Origin: Rhodovulum visakhapatnamense
GTDB lineage: Bacteria > Pseudomonadota > Alphaproteobacteria > Rhodobacterales > Rhodobacteraceae
Assembly: GCF_004365965.1 (NCBI RefSeq)
Contig: NZ_SOEB01000027.1
Coordinates: 1 to 60,513 of the forward strand
DNA length: 60,513 nt
Reading direction: 5' to 3'
The notes under the pieces were generated by a model. The model was not told where the DNA came from and did not search any database. It saw only the letters and a list, made by a program, of their open reading frames with translations. Of this stretch, positions 58,674 through 60,513 are shown piece after piece (the first letter of the stretch is position 1; each line of letters opens with the position of its first letter). The position numbers were made by a program, and so were the translations under genes.

Positions 58674-59962
58674 GCCAGTTCTCCTTCAACTGTCAGCAGC
58701 GTCTTGCCGCCGAGCCAGGGAGCGAGCGCCTTGGGCAGGGCGACCGATCCGTCCTCGCGCTGGCCGTTTTCCAGCACCGCGATCAGGCAGCGCCCCACCG
58801 CAAGGCCCGACCCGTTCAGGGTGTGGACGTGGTCGGGCTTGCCGCCGCCCGCGGGCCGGAATCGGGCATTCATCCGCCGGGCCTGGAAATCGCCGCAATA
58901 GGACACCGAGGAAATCTCGCGATAGGTCGCCTGTCCCGGCAGCCAGACCTCCAGATCATGGGTGCGCCGGGCGCCAAAGCCCATGTCGCCGGTGCAAAGC
59001 ACAACCGTCCGGTAAGGCAGGCCAAGCTTTTCCAGGATCCCCTCGGCGCAGCGCGTCATCCGGTCCAGTTCATCAAGGCCCTGATCGGGATGCACGATCG
59101 ACACCATCTCGACCTTCTCGAACTGGTGCTGGCGCAGCATTCCGGCCGTGTCGCGGCCCGCCGAGCCCGCCTCGGACCGGAAGCAGAGCGAATGCGCGGT
59201 CATCCGGCGGGGCAGGTCGGCCTCGTCCAGAAGCGTGTCGTTCACGGTGTTGGTCAGCGTCACTTCCGAGGTCGGGATCAGCCACCAGCCCTCGCGGGTC
59301 TGATAGCTGTCCTCGCCGAATTTCGGCAGCTGGCCGGTGCCGTACATCATCTCTTCGCGCACCAGCACCGGCGCGTTGACCTCGGTCAGCCCGTTCTCGG
59401 TGACGTGGGTGTCCAGCATGAACTGCGCCAGCGCCCGGTGGATGCGGGCCACCGCGCCTTTCAGCACCACGAAACGCGCGCCCGACAGCTTGGCCGCGGT
59501 TTCGAAATCCATGCCCGCAGCGACGCCCGGAAGCTGGTAATGCTCTTTCGCGGCAAAGCCCAGATCGGACGGGGTGCCCCAGCGGTGCCGCTCGACATTG
59601 GCGGTCTCGTCGGGCCCGTCGGGCACATCGGCCAGCGGCAGGTTCGGCAGGCCCATCAGCATGTCGCGCAGGCGGGCGTCCTCGGCCTTGGCCTCGTCAT
59701 CGAGCCGGGCGATCTCATCCTTCTTCTCGGCCACCAGCGCGCGCAGGCGTTCGAATTCGGCCTCGTCGCCGCGGGCCTTGGCGGCACCGACCTCCTTCGA
59801 GGCGGCGTTGCGCGCGGCCTGGGCCTCTTCGGCGGCAGAGATCTTGGCGCGGCGGGATTCGTCCAGCGCAAGGATCGCGGGCGAGACCGGCGCCAGCCCG
59901 CGGCGCGCCAGGGCGGCGTCGAAAGCGTCGGGGGTCTCGCGGATGGCGCGGATGTCGTGCAT
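58670..59962 (-). CDS. serS: Seryl-tRNA synthetase
   Basis: Charges tRNA-Ser (and tRNA-Sec where present). The 430-residue protein has an N-terminal coiled-coil arm (about 25-105; [20 protein letters not shown]) and a class II catalytic domain: motif 2 [20 protein letters not shown], followed by FEKVEM, and motif 3 NGSGLAVGR. The start at 59962 ([11 protein letters not shown]) matches the family; the longer frame upstream does not. The TspO-like gene follows with an ATGA overlap. Confidence 0.97.
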   Translation of the reverse strand: MHDIRAIRETPDAFDAALARRGLAPVSPAILALDESRRAKISAAEEAQAARNAASKEVGAAKARGDEAEFERLRALVAEKKDEIARLDDEAKAEDARLRDMLMGLPNLPLADVPDGPDETANVERHRWGTPSDLGFAAKEHYQLPGVAAGMDFETAAKLSGARFVVLKGAVARIHRALAQFMLDTHVTENGLTEVNAPVLVREEMMYGTGQLPKFGEDSYQTREGWWLIPTSEVTLTNTVNDTLLDEADLPRRMTAHSLCFRSEAGSAGRDTAGMLRQHQFEKVEMVSIVHPDQGLDELDRMTRCAEGILEKLGLPYRTVVLCTGDMGFGARRTHDLEVWLPGQATYREISSVSYCGDFQARRMNARFRPAGGGKPDHVHTLNGSGLAVGRCLIAVLENGQREDGSVALPKALAPWLGGKTLLTVEGELA

Positions 59963-60003
59963 GTCTTGTCCTCGGGGTGGTCTGGGTCTTGGTCTCGGGC
60001 CGG

Positions 60004-60204
60004 TTATGCCCGATCTTGCGGAGGGACGTAAGAGGCCGGATCGGCGCGCCATTCGTGCCAGGCAAGGAGGAACTCGCCGCTGTTGAGTTTGATTCTGGAC
60101 CAATTTGTCGGCGGCAGCATCTTCGCGACAACCGCAGCCTTCCGTTCCGGTGAATACGCCAAGTCATCATCGTGTCCCGCCCGCCTCAGATCATGCTGCC
60201 AAAA
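60004..60204 (-). pseudogene. Remnant of an IS3-type transposase OrfA start joined to another frame
   Basis: An open frame reads [20 protein letters not shown] followed by PPTNWS. [15 protein letters not shown] is the N-terminus of IS3-type OrfA proteins (usually SPERRAAVLAKLLPPHN). After about 20 residues the similarity ends and the frame continues with [20 protein letters not shown] to a TAA at 60004. This may be the tail of an old host gene or chance. Only a fragment remains, so it is a degraded element. Confidence 0.45.
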
Positions 60205-60418
60205 TTACGAGCGGTGACAACTGTCCTGACAGAGGGGGCCTCCTTTCCCGGAATTGCTTGGGAAGACGGTTAGTGGACACATTTCCTGATCTTCCGCATT
60301 GCTGGAACTGCTTTCGCAGATCCCGCGTGAAGGGAAAATCTGATGGAGTGGTGTGGGCCGAAGCCGCGTAAGTCCGTCGGCTTCGGTAGACTCCATCAGC
60401 TGCGTAAGGTCGTTCTGC
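60205..60418. other. Short non-coding stretch inside the right-hand IS end
   Basis: About 210 bases between the transposase remnant and the terminal IS copy. It contains TAGTGGACACATTTCCTGAT (60261-60280), reminiscent of IS3-type tips, and the 60-base hairpin described separately. No supported gene. Confidence 0.4.
60340..60399. repeat. Large two-stem hairpin near the right IS end
   Basis: Outer arms CTGATGGAGT and ACTCCATCAG (10 bp, perfect) and inner arms CCGAAGCC and GGCTTCGG (8 bp, perfect) with a 13-base apical loop. The arms are separated by an 8-base bulge on the left and a 3-base bulge on the right. It lies 19 bases from the terminal IS5 copy. It could be a folded small RNA, a recombination site or a terminator; no coding frame explains it. 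Confidence 0.6.
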
Positions 60419-60513
60419 TCTAGGTCATGTTGACAAATGGCGGACCCAGAGACGGATCGACGTGATGTCAATGAAGCCGAGGAAGCTCTCAGCGGTCTTG
60501 TCGTAGCGGGTCG
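60419..60513 (-). mobile_element. IS5-family insertion sequence, 3' end (inverted copy)
   Basis: Exact reverse complement of bases 1-95. The transposase C-terminus reads on the minus strand from 60511 to the stop at 60425-60427. CTAG adjoins the copy at its inner side, as at the left end. The two copies face outward from the window with the transposase stop on the inside. Assembly breaks at repeated elements would produce exactly this. Confidence 0.85.

Overview
The window is GC-rich bacterial chromosomal DNA, densely packed with genes on both strands. Protein sequences and gene order point to an alphaproteobacterium of the order Rhodobacterales (Rhodobacteraceae/Paracoccaceae type). The markers are lysC-ptsP, pcm-tolC, efp, the pccR/pccB/pccA/scpA propionyl-CoA cluster with its usual small hypothetical proteins (DUF6497, DUF4174), bamB-der and serS. 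I saw no rRNA, tRNA, CRISPR array, prophage or plasmid replication gene. Genus cannot be fixed from the sequence alone. Both ends carry the same 95 bp in inverted orientation. This is the 3' end of an IS5-family transposase gene plus the CTAG next to it, so the window looks like a contig bounded by two insertion-sequence copies. A degraded transposase-like reading frame and an unexplained hairpin lie just inside the right end. | Layout. 0.3-5 kb (minus): ptsP, lysC, a short-chain dehydrogenase and a DUF1178 protein. 5-7 kb (plus): glutathione peroxidase, thpR and a Cys-containing unknown. 7-9.3 kb (minus): a threonine dehydratase-like enzyme and waaA (Kdo transferase). 9.5-12.3 kb (plus): pcm, a TolC-type outer-membrane factor and a PopZ-like protein. 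12.4-17.6 kb: efp on plus, otherwise a minus block with fructosamine-kinase-like, ygfZ, an MsbA-type ABC exporter and a tyrosine/dual-specificity phosphatase. 17.7-26.3 kb: class V aminotransferase, an EEP nuclease-like membrane protein, an SLC13 transporter, yebC, a c-type-heme HAMP protein, an EamA transporter, a hemerythrin and a YdcH-like protein. 26.3-38.8 kb: the propionyl-CoA module. 39-43 kb: ispG, then a minus envelope-quality block (M48 protease, a DsbA-like protein without cysteines, a true DsbA). 43-49 kb: aminotransferase, rarD, LOG-type phosphoribohydrolase, a LysM protein and an Atm1-type ABC transporter. 49-54 kb (minus): an RND pump and its adaptor. 54-57.8 kb (plus): YfgM-like, bamB, der. 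58-60 kb (minus): serS and a TspO-like protein. | How genes work together. The clearest system is propionyl-CoA assimilation. PccA and PccB carboxylate propionyl-CoA to methylmalonyl-CoA, and ScpA isomerises this to succinyl-CoA. PccR, a short-chain fatty acyl-CoA sensing regulator, is encoded close by. Repeated TTTGC-N3-TTTGC/TTTAC boxes sit in front of both pccR and pccB, which suggests joint control. Epimerase was not found in the window. A second theme is envelope biogenesis and export: waaA, TolC, MsbA-type ABC, RND/MFP, BamB, YfgM-like, M48 protease, DsbA and LysM. | The items most worth a second look are a heme-c/HAMP protein with no output domain, a PopZ-like protein found by position and C-terminal pattern, a DsbA paralogue that has lost both catalytic cysteines, an RND pump with an extra hydrophobic insert, the PccR-type boxes, and palindromic intergenic elements that share a sequence arm.
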